Below, one piece after another: positions 1 to 7,960 of a stretch of DNA of 64,000 bases (position 1 is the first letter of the stretch; the number at the start of each line of letters is the position of its first letter). The position numbers were made by a program, and so were the translations under genes. The notes beneath the pieces were generated by a model. The model did no database searches. It was not told the origin of the DNA and saw only the letters and a program-made list of their open reading frames with translations. The stretch is from Nocardia donostiensis (GTDB lineage Bacteria; Actinomycetota; Actinomycetes; Mycobacteriales; Mycobacteriaceae). Where the stretch lies: the NCBI RefSeq assembly GCF_002081715.1, contig NZ_MUKP01000009.1, positions 62,001 to 126,000 on the forward strand, written 5' to 3'.

Positions 1-78
1 GTCGCCATCATCGCCATCGACATGGTGCTGTCCATCGCACTGTGGGGTTTCAACTCCGCAATCAGCTTCACGGGGTAG
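1..78 (+). CDS. YrbE/MlaE-type ABC permease, C-terminal end (partial)
   Basis: The frame is open from the first base and ends at TAG 76-78, giving the last 25 residues of a protein cut by the window edge. The tail is hydrophobic (VAIIAIDMVLSIALWG). In known mce operons the gene directly before mceA encodes the second YrbE permease, and this tail and its 6-bp distance from mceA fit that. YrbE permeases form the membrane channel of the Mce lipid importer. The assignment rests mostly on position because only the end is visible. Confidence 0.7.
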   Translation, partial: VAIIAIDMVLSIALWGFNSAISFTG

Positions 79-84
79 GGACGG

Positions 85-1116
85 ATGCCGAAATACGGAC
101 TACCAGGGGTTGCCGCGGATCGCAGCCGCGCGCGGACGGTCGGGGTCGCGGTCGTCGCGACGATCGCGGTGCTCGCGCTGGCCGTGACCACCTACCGGGC
201 GATGCGCACACAAGAGGGTGTGCAGGTCGCGCTGCACACCACGCAGATCGGTGACGGTGTCGTCACGGGCACCCAGGTGCGGGTGGACGGGGTGCGCATC
301 GGCGAAGTCACCCGGATCGAACCCGCCGAACAGGGCACCCAGCAGATCACCCTGCGGCTCGACGAAACCCGGTTGCACGGACTCGACGACAGCCTGCGCG
401 TGGACTACGCGCCTGCCAACCTGTTCGGTATCAGCGAGATCGAGCTGCTACCCGGTGCCGGCGGCACACCGTTGCAGTCCGGCAGCGTCGTCGACCTGAC
501 CGGAGACCGCGCGGCCGATGTGTACGACGCGACCATGGGCAGTCTGCTGCGCAGTACGTCGCAGGTCAGCGGCACCGTGTTCACCCCACAGATGGCCACC
601 GTCATCGCTCAGGCCGCCGCCGATGTGGAAGCGTTCGCGCCGCTGGTGCAGGCGTTGATCACGGTGGCCCAGACCATCGCCGACAACCAGTCGATGCCCT
701 CGTCGGAGCTGGTGGGCCGGCTCGGTCCTGCGTTCGACGGCGGCGGGCAGTTCGCGGGAGCCACCATCGAGGTACTGGATCAGATCGTCGATATCGACGT
801 GCTGCGCAACAACAGGGAACACTACGACCGCGGCGTTACGGCGTTGACCGAGCAGATCCTGCCTGCTCTGGGCACCACACTCACCGCGGCGAAGCAGCTG
901 TCCGGGTACACCGACATGCTGGCCCCCGTACTGGATGTGCTGGCGCAGACGGTGTCACGTCCACAGCAGTCCGCGGCCGAACTGCGTGACCTGCTCACCC
1001 GGCTAGAGGCCGCGTTCCGCGACGGTCCCGACGGGCCCGTTCTCGACCTCGAGGTGGAGTTGCGCGGCGTGCCAGGTATCGCGGTGCCGTTGCTCGGGCT
1101 GGGAGGTGTGCGATGA
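85..1116 (+). CDS. mceA: Mce family protein MceA
   Basis: This is the first of six consecutive Mce proteins. Mce complexes of actinomycetes bind and carry lipids or sterols across the envelope for a YrbE/Mkl ABC importer. The 343-residue product has a basic N-terminus, one membrane helix (about residues 18-38) and an MCE/MlaD domain at about 45-120 (QIGDGVVTGTQVRVDGVRIGEV), then a long helical region of the kind that builds the periplasmic tube. It starts 6 bp after the upstream permease and its last bases overlap mceB (ATGA), so translation is probably coupled. Which of the species' several mce operons this is cannot be told from sequence alone. Confidence 0.92.
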   Translation: MPKYGLPGVAADRSRARTVGVAVVATIAVLALAVTTYRAMRTQEGVQVALHTTQIGDGVVTGTQVRVDGVRIGEVTRIEPAEQGTQQITLRLDETRLHGLDDSLRVDYAPANLFGISEIELLPGAGGTPLQSGSVVDLTGDRAADVYDATMGSLLRSTSQVSGTVFTPQMATVIAQAAADVEAFAPLVQALITVAQTIADNQSMPSSELVGRLGPAFDGGGQFAGATIEVLDQIVDIDVLRNNREHYDRGVTALTEQILPALGTTLTAAKQLSGYTDMLAPVLDVLAQTVSRPQQSAAELRDLLTRLEAAFRDGPDGPVLDLEVELRGVPGIAVPLLGLGGVR

Positions 1117-2120
1117 CGACGGTACGCGGCGCGGCGTGGCGGCTTGCGGTGTTCGCCGCGGTGATGGTGGTGGTGCTGCTGCTGGTGCTCACGGCATTAC
1201 AGCGGCCGGTGGCCGGGAACACCGAAACCCACGACGCCCTGTTCACCGACGCCAATGGGCTCACAGTCGGCGACGATGTGCGCATGTACGGCGTGCAGGT
1301 CGGCAAGGTGGAGAGCCTGACCCTCGACGGCGACAAGGCGCGGGTGCGGTTCACCCTCACCGACGACACCCCCGTCTACGACAACAGCACCCTCGCCATC
1401 CGCTACCAGAACCTCACCGGTCAGCGGTACATCGACCTGCAGCAGCAGCCGAACCCCGGCGCGCGGCTGGCCGCGGGCGCCATCATCGGCACCGATATGA
1501 CGATCCCGTCGTTCGATGTGACCAGCCTGTTCAACGGTCTGAAACCGGTGCTGGCCACCATGTCGCCGGAAGCGATCAACCAGTTCACCGAAAGCATGCT
1601 CGCTGTCATCGAAGGCGACGGCGCCGGGATCGGTCCCGCACTCGACGCCATCGAACAGCTCAGCGCCTACGTCGGCGACCGACAACAGGTCATCGGCACC
1701 CTGGTCCGCAATATGTCCGATATCGCCGACCGGGTGGGTGGGCGGCTGCCGCATCTGGTGCCGCTGCTGGCTCGGCTCACCGATATTTTCGAGGCGTTGC
1801 AGACCAACGTCGGCGGGCTGGCCGAGTTCGCGATGACGGCGCCGTCGGTGCTCGCCCCGGTGGACCGGCTGCTGGGCGCGCTCGGGCTGACCCCGGAAAG
1901 CGGGCCGGATATCGACGCGATGATCCGCGGGTTGTTCCCCGATCCGCAGCAGGCGGTCGAGGTATTCGGCCGGTTGCCCGGCCTGCTCGCCTCGGTCGAT
2001 GCCGCATTCGGACGTACCGTCGCGGGCTGGAAACCGGAATGCAGTAAAGGAAACGCCGAACTGCCCACGGCAGTGCAGGTGTTGATCGGCGGACAGCAGG
2101 TGGCGATATGCAACGCCTGA
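1113..2120 (+). CDS. mceB: Mce family protein MceB
   Basis: A 335-residue second subunit of the Mce lipid-transfer array. It has an N-terminal membrane helix (about residues 8-28), an MCE domain at about 35-110 (ANGLTVGDDVRMYGVQVGKV), and a helical C-terminal half ending in a conserved-looking segment with two cysteines (ECSKGN and QVAICNA), which could form a disulfide outside the membrane. The start codon overlaps the stop of mceA and the 3' end overlaps mceC by 13 bp, so the genes form one transcription and translation unit. MceB-type proteins act as non-identical subunits of a hetero-hexameric lipid channel. Confidence 0.92.
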   Translation: MTTVRGAAWRLAVFAAVMVVVLLLVLTALQRPVAGNTETHDALFTDANGLTVGDDVRMYGVQVGKVESLTLDGDKARVRFTLTDDTPVYDNSTLAIRYQNLTGQRYIDLQQQPNPGARLAAGAIIGTDMTIPSFDVTSLFNGLKPVLATMSPEAINQFTESMLAVIEGDGAGIGPALDAIEQLSAYVGDRQQVIGTLVRNMSDIADRVGGRLPHLVPLLARLTDIFEALQTNVGGLAEFAMTAPSVLAPVDRLLGALGLTPESGPDIDAMIRGLFPDPQQAVEVFGRLPGLLASVDAAFGRTVAGWKPECSKGNAELPTAVQVLIGGQQVAICNA

Positions 2121-3172
2121 TCTCGCGGGCACAGCAGCTGCTCGGGCGGGTTTTCGACAACGACCGTCCGATCACCGACGAACCCACCCGGCTGCGTAAG
2201 GAACTACGGCTCGGCCTCATCGGCGTGCTCGCGCTGGTGGTCGCGGTGATCGCCGTCGGCATGCTGTATGTGGTGCCGTTCGGGAAAGACACCTACACCG
2301 CGGAACTGTCCGAAGCACAGTCGGTGCGGGTCGGTGACGATGTGCGGCTGGCCGGGATCCCGGTGGGGTCGGTGGAATCGCTGGAGCTGAAACCGGATCG
2401 AGTGCTGATGCGGTTCACCGTCGATTCCGATGTGTTCGTCGGCGACCAGTCCTCGCTCGATGTGCGCATGCTCACCGTGGTCGGCGGACACTACGTCGCC
2501 CTGTTCCCCGCAGGCGACCAGCCGCTGGGCGACAACCCCATCCCCGCCGACCGGGTGCGCCTGCCTTACAGCCTGATGGAAACCTTCCAGGACGCCACCA
2601 CCCCCTTACAGGAAGTCGACGGCGACACCCTGCGCCGCAACCTCGCCTCCCTCGACACCTCCATCCAGGGCGCTCCCGACACCCTGCGCACCGTCCTCGA
2701 CACCCTCGGCAGCTACCTCGACCACATCGAACGCCAGCGCACCCAGGTGTCCAACGCGATCGCCGTCGCCGACGAATACGTCACCATGTACGACGGCGCG
2801 AAAACCGACCTGGGCCGGTTGATGGACAACGTCAACCTGATGGAAACCGTGCTGCTGGACAAACGCGCCGAACTGCGCGAAGCGGTCGGCCTGCTCGCCT
2901 CGGTCGTCCAGCGGGTGGCCGCGGTGAGTCCTACTTGGGATCAGACGCTGGAACCGAAGATCAAGCAGCTCGCCGACGCACTGCCGCGGTTGCAGGAATA
3001 CGGTGCACAGCTCGAACCGCTGATCGGCTCCGTGCAGAGTCTCGGCGCAAAGCTGCGTGAGCTGGCCGGGCCGGGAGGCGAGGTGCGGGTGGACCAGTCG
3101 GGGCAGACCATCACCGCGCCCGGACTCGATCTGGACAAGGTATGCGTTCCGGTCCCCGGGAAGGTGTGCTGA
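2108..3172 (+). CDS. mceC: Mce family protein MceC
   Basis: A 354-residue third Mce subunit. The N-terminus is about 30 residues longer than in MceA/B before the membrane helix (about 35-57); the MCE domain follows at about 62-140 (AQSVRVGDDVRLAGIPVGSV). The middle and C-terminal parts are predicted helical, and the end carries two cysteines (VCVPVPGKVC) that look like a paired cysteine motif. The stop overlaps the next start by one base (TGATG). Its function is inferred from the family: one ring position in the Mce hexamer that forms a hydrophobic lipid conduit. Confidence 0.92.
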   Translation: MQRLISRAQQLLGRVFDNDRPITDEPTRLRKELRLGLIGVLALVVAVIAVGMLYVVPFGKDTYTAELSEAQSVRVGDDVRLAGIPVGSVESLELKPDRVLMRFTVDSDVFVGDQSSLDVRMLTVVGGHYVALFPAGDQPLGDNPIPADRVRLPYSLMETFQDATTPLQEVDGDTLRRNLASLDTSIQGAPDTLRTVLDTLGSYLDHIERQRTQVSNAIAVADEYVTMYDGAKTDLGRLMDNVNLMETVLLDKRAELREAVGLLASVVQRVAAVSPTWDQTLEPKIKQLADALPRLQEYGAQLEPLIGSVQSLGAKLRELAGPGGEVRVDQSGQTITAPGLDLDKVCVPVPGKVC

Positions 3173-4272
3173 TGCTCAAACGAGTGCTCGGATCGCAGGC
3201 GTTCATGTCGATTGCCGGGGCCGTGGTGCTGGCCGCGGTCGTCGTCGTGGGATACGTGGTCGCGTTCGATCCGCTGAAACACACCCGCTCCTACTGTGCG
3301 CTCATGCCTGACAGCATCGGGCTCTACGTCGGCAACCAGGTGTCGATGCGCGGTATCACCGTCGGCGAGGTCACCGGGATCGAGCCGGAAGGCACCCAGG
3401 TCCGGGTCGATTTCGCAGTCGACGCCGACTACCCCGTCTACGCCGACGCCTCCGCCACCACACTGTCCGATACTGTCGTCGCCGACCGCGAACTGGCGGT
3501 ACTGGCCAGCGGGAAGAACCTCGACCACTGGGACAACACCGGGTGCATCACCAACACCCTCACCCCGAAGAGCCTCACCCAAACCCTCACCGCGCTCGCC
3601 GAACTCTCCGACCAGATCGGCGGCACAACCGACCAGCCCAACGCCCTCGCCGGCGGCCTGGCCTCCCTCGATGCGGCCACCGCGGGCACCGGGCAGCAGA
3701 TCAACCAGCTGATCCTGCGGCTCGGCGCGGTCCTCGAATCCCCCGACGCCGATATCGGGCACCTCGCCGGGATCTTCGACGCCTTCTCCTCGGTCTCGCA
3801 GAAGGTGGAAACACACTGGGGCGACCTGAAATCCATGCTCACCCGGCTGGGTCCGGTGCTGAACCAGGCCCACACCGAGCTGTTGACTCCCGGTGTCGAA
3901 ATGTTCGACGGTCTACGCCAGCTGCTGCCGATGCTCAACGACCTGACCACCATCCTCGCCGACCCGCTGATCGGGACACTGGACGCGCTGGTGCCGTTGG
4001 TGAAGCTGTTGCGGGCCAATGTGGGTTCGCTGCGGGATATCGTGCTGACAACCCCGGTACTCACCTCGGCGTTCCGGTCCGTGACCGACCCGGAGACGGG
4101 TGCGCCGGGCCTGATCTATGCGCCGCCGCGCGTCGCGATCCCGCAGCGCAACGCCGAACAGGTGTGTGCGGCGGTCAACGCGGTCGCGCCGGGACAGTGC
4201 GCGGGAGCGGACAACGGCATGGTCGACCTGTGGCTCGTTCAGCTCGTGCTGGGATTGGCAGGGGCTCGATGA
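3172..4272 (+). CDS. mceD: Mce family protein MceD
   Basis: A 366-residue fourth Mce subunit. I chose ATG 3172, overlapping the mceC stop by one base, over an in-frame ATG 30 bp upstream, because the upstream extension (MRSGPREGVL) looks unlike a signal anchor. A membrane helix spans about residues 10-30 and the MCE domain about 37-115 (DSIGLYVGNQVSMRGITVGEV). Near the C-terminus are two cysteines (EQVCAAVNAVAPGQCAG). The 3' end is followed by 248 bp before mceE, the only gap in an otherwise overlapping operon. Confidence 0.92.
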   Translation: MLKRVLGSQAFMSIAGAVVLAAVVVVGYVVAFDPLKHTRSYCALMPDSIGLYVGNQVSMRGITVGEVTGIEPEGTQVRVDFAVDADYPVYADASATTLSDTVVADRELAVLASGKNLDHWDNTGCITNTLTPKSLTQTLTALAELSDQIGGTTDQPNALAGGLASLDAATAGTGQQINQLILRLGAVLESPDADIGHLAGIFDAFSSVSQKVETHWGDLKSMLTRLGPVLNQAHTELLTPGVEMFDGLRQLLPMLNDLTTILADPLIGTLDALVPLVKLLRANVGSLRDIVLTTPVLTSAFRSVTDPETGAPGLIYAPPRVAIPQRNAEQVCAAVNAVAPGQCAGADNGMVDLWLVQLVLGLAGAR

Positions 4273-4520
4273 GAGCAGCGCGGCAGGTACGGAACCGCAT
4301 CCGGCGATCGGCAGAGCCACGGTCGGTGCGCGAGCGAGTCTCTCGGCGGCCGGTGGCGTCGCGCCTTCTGGTGAATTCGGTGCCGGAATACGTCGAGGTG
4401 AGCGACTGGGTACACGGTTCGGCTGCTGAACTTCCTTCTGTCGCGGGCGATGCCGCTGTGACCAGGCGGGGTATCACGGACTCGGCGGGCAGGGCGAGGT
4501 CGGCGGCGAAAGGTGGATTC

Positions 4521-5603
4521 ATGGCGACAGCGAAGCACGGGCGTCGTCTCGTGCCGGTACGCGTGCGTCGCGTAGTGCCCGCGATGGTGTTGGCTGCCGG
4601 TCTCGCGGTCGGCGGATGCGCGTTCGACCCGTCGCAGGTGCCGGTTCCTGGCTCGTCGGTGGCGGGGTCGACCTACCCGCTGCGGATCGAGTTCTCCAAT
4701 GTCCTCAACCTGCCCGCCCGCGCCAAAGTGATTGCCAACGGCGCACAGGTCGGCACGGTGGAGGACGTAAAAGTCGTGCCTGCACACGAGGCTCCCGAGG
4801 GTCGCGGCGGTTACGTCGAGGTCGATATCGAGGTCTCCGATGCGGTGCGGCTGCCGTCCACCACCATCGCCGAACTGCGGCAGAACACCATCCTCGGCGA
4901 TATCCACATCGCCTTGACCACCCCGCCGGACGGTTTCGCCGACCTGCTCCCGCCCGGCGGCACCATCGCCCTCGACCGCACCGAACCTCCGGCGCAGCTA
5001 GAGGACACCATGGCGGCGATGGCGTTCTTTGTGCAGAGCGGCGCGGTCGGCCAGTTGCAGGACATCATCAACCGGTTCAATACGGTACTGCCGCAGGATC
5101 CGAAGCAAACCCAGCGCATCACCCAGGTGATCGCAGGCGACGCGGTGGATTTAGCCGCGAACCTGGACCAGGTGGACAGCCTGCTGTACGGCGTCGCCGG
5201 AAACGCTGAGGTCATGCACAAGATCCAGCCCGAGCTGGACAATATTCTGCGCCCGGAATCGGTGGAGCAGATGAACTATGCCGCCGCCTCCATCGCCGGG
5301 GCCACCGATATCTTCGGCGCGCTCGGCCCCATCGGTCACTCCATGACATGGCTTGCTCCACTCGCCCAGTCGGGTGGTGCGGCAGCGGAAGCGTTCGTGC
5401 CATTGGCAACCGGAGGCCCGCTCGATCTGCGTTCCCCGTCGAACCTGGCGATGCTGGTGGCGCTGCTGCGGGACAAGATCATCCCGTTCGTGGAGCGCGG
5501 CCCGAAGGTCGATATCAGCGATGTCGAGGTGAACGGTATGTCCACCGACGATCAGGTCGACCGGATTATCGATACCTTGCGGATGATCGGAGCTGTGCGG
5601 TGA
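4521..5603 (+). CDS. mceE: Mce family lipoprotein MceE (LprK type)
   Basis: A 360-residue fifth Mce subunit and the lipoprotein of the set. The basic signal peptide ends in a lipobox (AGLAVGGC) with the modified cysteine at residue 33. The MCE domain follows at about 50-130 (ANGAQVGTVEDV, then a LRQNTILGDIHIAL strand). I chose ATG 4521 because AAAGGTGG sits just upstream and the lipobox lies at a normal distance. The frame stays open back to an ATG at 4269 that overlaps the mceD stop, but starting there would put 84 Arg-rich residues before the signal peptide. In known operons the fifth gene is the lipoprotein, as here. Confidence 0.9.
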   Translation: MATAKHGRRLVPVRVRRVVPAMVLAAGLAVGGCAFDPSQVPVPGSSVAGSTYPLRIEFSNVLNLPARAKVIANGAQVGTVEDVKVVPAHEAPEGRGGYVEVDIEVSDAVRLPSTTIAELRQNTILGDIHIALTTPPDGFADLLPPGGTIALDRTEPPAQLEDTMAAMAFFVQSGAVGQLQDIINRFNTVLPQDPKQTQRITQVIAGDAVDLAANLDQVDSLLYGVAGNAEVMHKIQPELDNILRPESVEQMNYAAASIAGATDIFGALGPIGHSMTWLAPLAQSGGAAAEAFVPLATGGPLDLRSPSNLAMLVALLRDKIIPFVERGPKVDISDVEVNGMSTDDQVDRIIDTLRMIGAVR

Positions 5604-6562
5604 AGATCGGTTCGGGTGCACTGGCCTCGCTCGGCGGTATCGCCGCCATCACCGTCCTCGGCGCGAGCTATCTGACGTTCGGCGTGGTCCGTGCCGACCC
5701 GTTCGCCGACTACACCGAAGCGACTATGATGCTTGGCGACTCCGGCGGTCTCGGCGTCGGCTCGCCTGTGCTGCTCACCGGCATCGAAGTCGGCCAGGTG
5801 ACCTCGGTGGACCGCGTCGGCGACGGTGTGGAAGTCGGTTTCCGTGTCGACGACACCCGTCAGGTGCCGACCGACAGCATCGTCACCATCGAACACCTGT
5901 CGGCGCTCGGCGAACCGTACGTCCAGTTCCAGCCGAAAACCGGCGACGGCCCCTACCTGCGCGACGGTCAGCGACTGCGCTCCGAAGACGTGCGCACCCC
6001 GCTGTCGATCCCCGAAGTGTCCCGGCTGGTCACCAAGACCATGAACCAGCTCGACCCCACCACCGTCGGTTCCCTGGTCGACACCATGAGCGTCGCGTTG
6101 ACCGGCACCGACGCCGTCATGCCCGAATTGACCCGCGCCGCCGATATCCTCGCCGCCACCCTCATCTCCCGCGACCCGCAAATCGGTGACCTGCTCAACG
6201 ATTTCGAATCCGTCTCCCAGGACATCGACTGGGCAGGCCCCGCCACCTCCGCCGCTGCAGGCGAATTCGTCCGCTTCACCGAAGTGCTCGACGAACTCGT
6301 CGAATCCGTGGGCCGCCTCATCGAAACCGGTGAAGCCCCCGAGATGTACCTGGAAGGCAACGGCCTCGTCCCGTTCCTGCAGCGGCTCACCGAATGGCTG
6401 CACGAAGCCGGACCGGAACTGGCAGCAATGGTCCCGGCGCTCCAGCCGTTGACCGATGCCCTCACCACCACCGCCCCACGCATCGATCTGAGCGCCCTGA
6501 TCAGCCAGGCATTGCGCAGCACCGACGAAGACTCGGTGAAGCTGCGGGTCACCGTGAACTGA
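5600..6562 (+). CDS. mceF: Mce family protein MceF
   Basis: A 320-residue sixth and last Mce subunit. The GTG start at 5600 overlaps the mceE stop (GTGA); longer in-frame starts lie inside mceE and are not credible. The N-terminus is a short membrane anchor (ALASLGGIAAITVLGASYLTF), followed by the MCE domain (GDSGGLGVGSPVLLTGIEVGQV) and a helical C-terminal region. The product is shorter than some MceF proteins, which often carry a long C-terminal extension; the tail is absent here. No mas-type accessory genes follow, so the operon probably ends here. Confidence 0.9.
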   Translation: MKIGSGALASLGGIAAITVLGASYLTFGVVRADPFADYTEATMMLGDSGGLGVGSPVLLTGIEVGQVTSVDRVGDGVEVGFRVDDTRQVPTDSIVTIEHLSALGEPYVQFQPKTGDGPYLRDGQRLRSEDVRTPLSIPEVSRLVTKTMNQLDPTTVGSLVDTMSVALTGTDAVMPELTRAADILAATLISRDPQIGDLLNDFESVSQDIDWAGPATSAAAGEFVRFTEVLDELVESVGRLIETGEAPEMYLEGNGLVPFLQRLTEWLHEAGPELAAMVPALQPLTDALTTTAPRIDLSALISQALRSTDEDSVKLRVTVN

Positions 6563-6864
6563 GCCGATACTCTGCGTCATCGGTGGCTCTGTCGCGAAGT
6601 CTGTGCTTTTCTGGCTTCAGAGCCACCTCATCGCGGTGGGGTTGGAAGTGAGCCAAGGGATTACTCGCCGGAGACGAGGCCGTGGCTCGCGCCACGCGGA
6701 ATTTCTGCAGGATGTCCAGGTCGCTGCGATCCGCTCTCGTCGCCCAACGCTGTCAACATGGACTTGAAGTGTAGGCCCGCCGAACTATAAGCCCTACGCA
6801 GCTGTAACCCGTTGCGGCAGAGCATGCTCGAGAGACGATAAGAGGGTCAGCACTTCTCCGCTTC
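6563..6864. other. Intergenic region after the mce operon
   Basis: About 300 bp lie between mceF and the convergent unknown gene. The region holds a strong inverted repeat at 6582-6627 (listed separately). I see no credible gene in it. Confidence 0.5.
6582..6627 (+). terminator. 10-bp inverted repeat after mceF
   Basis: Perfect 10-bp arms GGTGGCTCTG (6582-6591) and CAGAGCCACC (6618-6627) flank a 26-nt loop, 19 bp after the mceF stop. A stem this strong could end the mce transcript, although the loop is long and there is no T-run. The left arm begins GGCTCTGT, which also resembles the ends of some insertion elements, but no transposase is nearby. Confidence 0.45.
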
Positions 6865-7656
6865 TCAGGGGCAACCGTCGCTATCGTCGTCGACGCGATC
6901 GAGGATGGACTGGGTGAGGTTGTCCAGGTTCTGCATGGTGTCCAGTAGTTGGAAGGCCGGGAGCTCGCGGGTTTCGGCTTCGAGCCGACGGAGTTCGGCG
7001 AGTACCGACGCGACGCTGTCGGTGGAGTGGGTCGTTGGTTCGGTGGCGGGCTGCCAGGCGATGGCTTCCTGCCACCAGGGGTCTTCGACGGCCCAGGACC
7101 AGATGGTTCTGCGGACCAGGTCGGGGTTGTCGGTGAGGAGGCGGAAGAGCGCGCCACCGCGGCGGTGCTCGAGTTCGTGCACGGATTCCGGTAGCCGTCT
7201 GGTGCGGATATAGCGAGTGGGGGTGCGGGTGACGGTGAGGGCGGGGTCGGCGGGGTCGGGAGGAGCGGAGAGCAGTTCGTCGAGGATTGCTTCGGTGAGA
7301 TACGGGAGGGTGTTCGCGCCCGCGGTGACCGGGAGGCGGACGCGGCGGCGCGGGTTGTAGAGGCGGCGTGAGCCCACGTCCAGAACAGCGAGATCGCGTT
7401 CGGCTGTCAACGTCAAAACAGCGCTCAAGCAGGGCATTCGCTGGGATTCGCTGGCGCGCAGCACGACTCCGCGACCATCCGGCGGCCGATGCGGGGACAA
7501 GCCGGTGTCGGTGCGACCGAGTAACGCGCAGACAATCCCGACCACCGGCAGCGGGGCGGTTGGTTGCGGGCCGTGCTCGATCGCCAGGTATCGCTCGTAA
7601 GCCTGCTCGGCCGAGTCGATCCCGGCCGCCGGCATAACGGCGAAAAGGGAACTCAC
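6865..7656 (-). CDS. Hypothetical protein
   Basis: A 263-residue soluble protein I do not recognise. It starts at GTG 7656; an ATG at 7635 is an alternative. It has no signal peptide and no membrane helix. The N-terminal half contains an Arg-rich strand region (SRRLYNPRRRVRLPV), the middle a proline-rich linker (APPDPADPA) followed by RTPTRYIRTRRLPES, and the C-terminal third is acidic and helical with a heptad-like run of Leu and Glu (VASVLAELRRLEAETREL). Codon use matches the neighbours. It is convergent with mceF and probably monocistronic. Confidence 0.7.
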   Translation of the reverse strand: MSSLFAVMPAAGIDSAEQAYERYLAIEHGPQPTAPLPVVGIVCALLGRTDTGLSPHRPPDGRGVVLRASESQRMPCLSAVLTLTAERDLAVLDVGSRRLYNPRRRVRLPVTAGANTLPYLTEAILDELLSAPPDPADPALTVTRTPTRYIRTRRLPESVHELEHRRGGALFRLLTDNPDLVRRTIWSWAVEDPWWQEAIAWQPATEPTTHSTDSVASVLAELRRLEAETRELPAFQLLDTMQNLDNLTQSILDRVDDDSDGCP

Positions 7657-7727
7657 CTGCCCAGTACAGCATTACGCCAGGTGAGATGACTCGGCACTCC
7701 GGACAAAACGGCTGAATCCCACCGATA

Positions 7728-7895
7728 TCAGCGTGCGTGATCAGCCAGAGTCACCAATGGTGCACGGAGCTTACCCGCTACCGGCCGACCGGTGCGCCCG
7801 GCGGACGGTGGTGGGGTGGTGTCCCACCAGCGGCGACAAGAGCGGGTGAGGGTGGCTTGTTCGGAGAAGCCGATCAGGGAAGCGACTCGGTTCAT
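7728..7895 (-). pseudogene. AraC-type HTH fragment (remnant)
   Basis: Read on the minus strand, a frame from ATG 7895 to TGA 7728 begins MNRVASLIGFSEQATLTR and continues to RRWWDTTPPP. This matches the last helix-turn-helix and the end of AraC/XylS-family regulators (family pattern: VA..vGFsdqa.ltr.fkrw.G.tP). Only about 55 codons remain, and the ligand domain and first HTH are missing upstream, where the divergent monooxygenase promoter now lies. I read it as a decayed regulator. It sits where a divergent regulator of the monooxygenase would be expected. Confidence 0.55.
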
Positions 7896-7960
7896 CAAGA
7901 CGCCTGTGTAAGGGGAGGGTTGCGGTGCGGCGAACGTCAGCGAGGCCGCACACTGGAACT

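Noticed and set aside
1197..2132. Minus-strand frame of about 310 codons inside mceB
   Set aside because: Antisense shadow of a clear Mce protein.
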